Part shown: in pieces, positions 4,992 to 5,319 of the stretch
Numbering within the stretch: position 1 is the stretch's first letter
How the letters are laid out: the number at the start of each line of letters is the position of its first letter
Notes under the pieces: model-generated
Databases searched by the model: none
What the model saw: the letters and a program-made list of their open reading frames with translations, nothing else
Told to the model about the DNA's origin: nothing
Translations under genes and position numbers: made by a program
DNA from: an uncultured Lachnospiraceae bacterium
GTDB lineage: Bacteria; Bacillota; Clostridia; Lachnospirales; Lachnospiraceae
Direction of reading: 5' to 3'
Assembly: GCA_934434905.1 (NCBI GenBank)
Contig: CAKSAI010000237.1
Location: forward strand, 1 to 5,319
DNA: 5,319 nucleotides

Positions 4992-5319
4992 ATGGCGATT
5001 CTTGAAGTAGAACATATAGCAAAGCATTTTGGAAGTACGAAGGTTCTGGAGGATGTCAGCTTCTCTCTGGAGGAGGGCAATGCCCTGGCGATTATCGGAT
5101 CTTCCGGTTCCGGCAAGACAACACTTTTGCGCTGTCTGAATTTCCTGGAGACGCCCAGCGAGGGAATCATCCGGGTGCAGGGAGAGACGCTGTTTGATGC
5201 AGCCGATCCGGCTGCCATACGGGAGCGGGAGCTTCGGATCAAACGGCTTCACTTCGGTATGGTATTCCAGGCAGTTCATCTGTTCCCGCAGTATACGGCA
5301 CTTGAGAATGTGACGCTGG
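4992..5319 (+). CDS. Amino-acid ABC transporter ATP-binding protein, partial (3' end beyond the window)
   Basis: This is the nucleotide-binding subunit that powers the importer. The frame from the ATG at 4992 stays open for 109 codons to the window edge. It starts MAILEVEHIAKHFG with an A-loop aromatic (Phe13). The Walker A motif is GSSGSGKTT (36-44, Lys42). RCLNFLETPSEGIIRVQGE (47-65) is the family's usual follow-on, and the Q-loop VFQAVHLFPQYTALENVTL (91-109) has Gln93. The common wording at the Q-loop is VFQxFNLFPHxT, so AVH in place of xFN and PQY in place of PHx are mild variations. The ABC signature, Walker B and H-loop should follow past the edge, since the family is about 240-250 residues. 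The gene starts 11 nt after the permease stop, in the same operon. Confidence 0.95.
   Translation, partial: MAILEVEHIAKHFGSTKVLEDVSFSLEEGNALAIIGSSGSGKTTLLRCLNFLETPSEGIIRVQGETLFDAADPAAIRERELRIKRLHFGMVFQAVHLFPQYTALENVTL

Overview
The window looks like chromosomal DNA from a Gram-positive, spore-forming Clostridia lineage, most likely Lachnospiraceae. This is inferred from three things: AGGAGG-type ribosome binding sites close before nearly every start, a SpoIID/LytB-domain protein, and an amino-acid ABC transporter whose wording (EAGSA, GEGTSYP, NAQVVVVP) resembles gut Lachnospiraceae transporters. All supported genes are on the + strand.

Layout. Bases 1-278 hold the unresolved end of an upstream transcript, a strong hairpin that is probably its terminator (48-79), and a compact, highly structured repeat block. 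That block contains two tandem copies of one intergenic element, the second lacking an internal 56 bp. Next is a probable two-gene transcription unit: a membrane-anchored 767-residue SpoIID/LytB-domain cell-wall protein (279-2582) and, 15 nt later, a six-helix YihY/BrkB-family membrane protein (2598-3428). A clear extended -10 sigma-A-type promoter with an A/T tract upstream (3427-3474) then starts an ABC transporter operon. The operon encodes a lipoprotein solute-binding protein (3519-4313), a polar amino-acid permease (4324-4980) and the beginning of its ATPase (4992 to the window edge). Spacings are 10-11 nt, and the Shine-Dalgarno sequences overlap the preceding stop codons.

The most unusual item is the solute-binding protein. 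Its two halves are in reversed order compared with the usual family 3 (SBP_bac_3) fold. After the signal peptide and lipobox comes the half that is normally second (EAGSA ... ADKYG), then a short linker, then the half that is normally first (GKLIVGITEF ... NAQVVVVP), and then the stop. This is a circular permutation with the new ends at a lobe-crossing hinge. The reading frame, promoter, lipobox and downstream permease and ATPase are intact, so it appears to be a working gene and not debris. The expected consequences are one covalent hinge instead of two and a lipid anchor attached to the opposite lobe. The conserved ligand-carboxylate arginine also appears to be absent.
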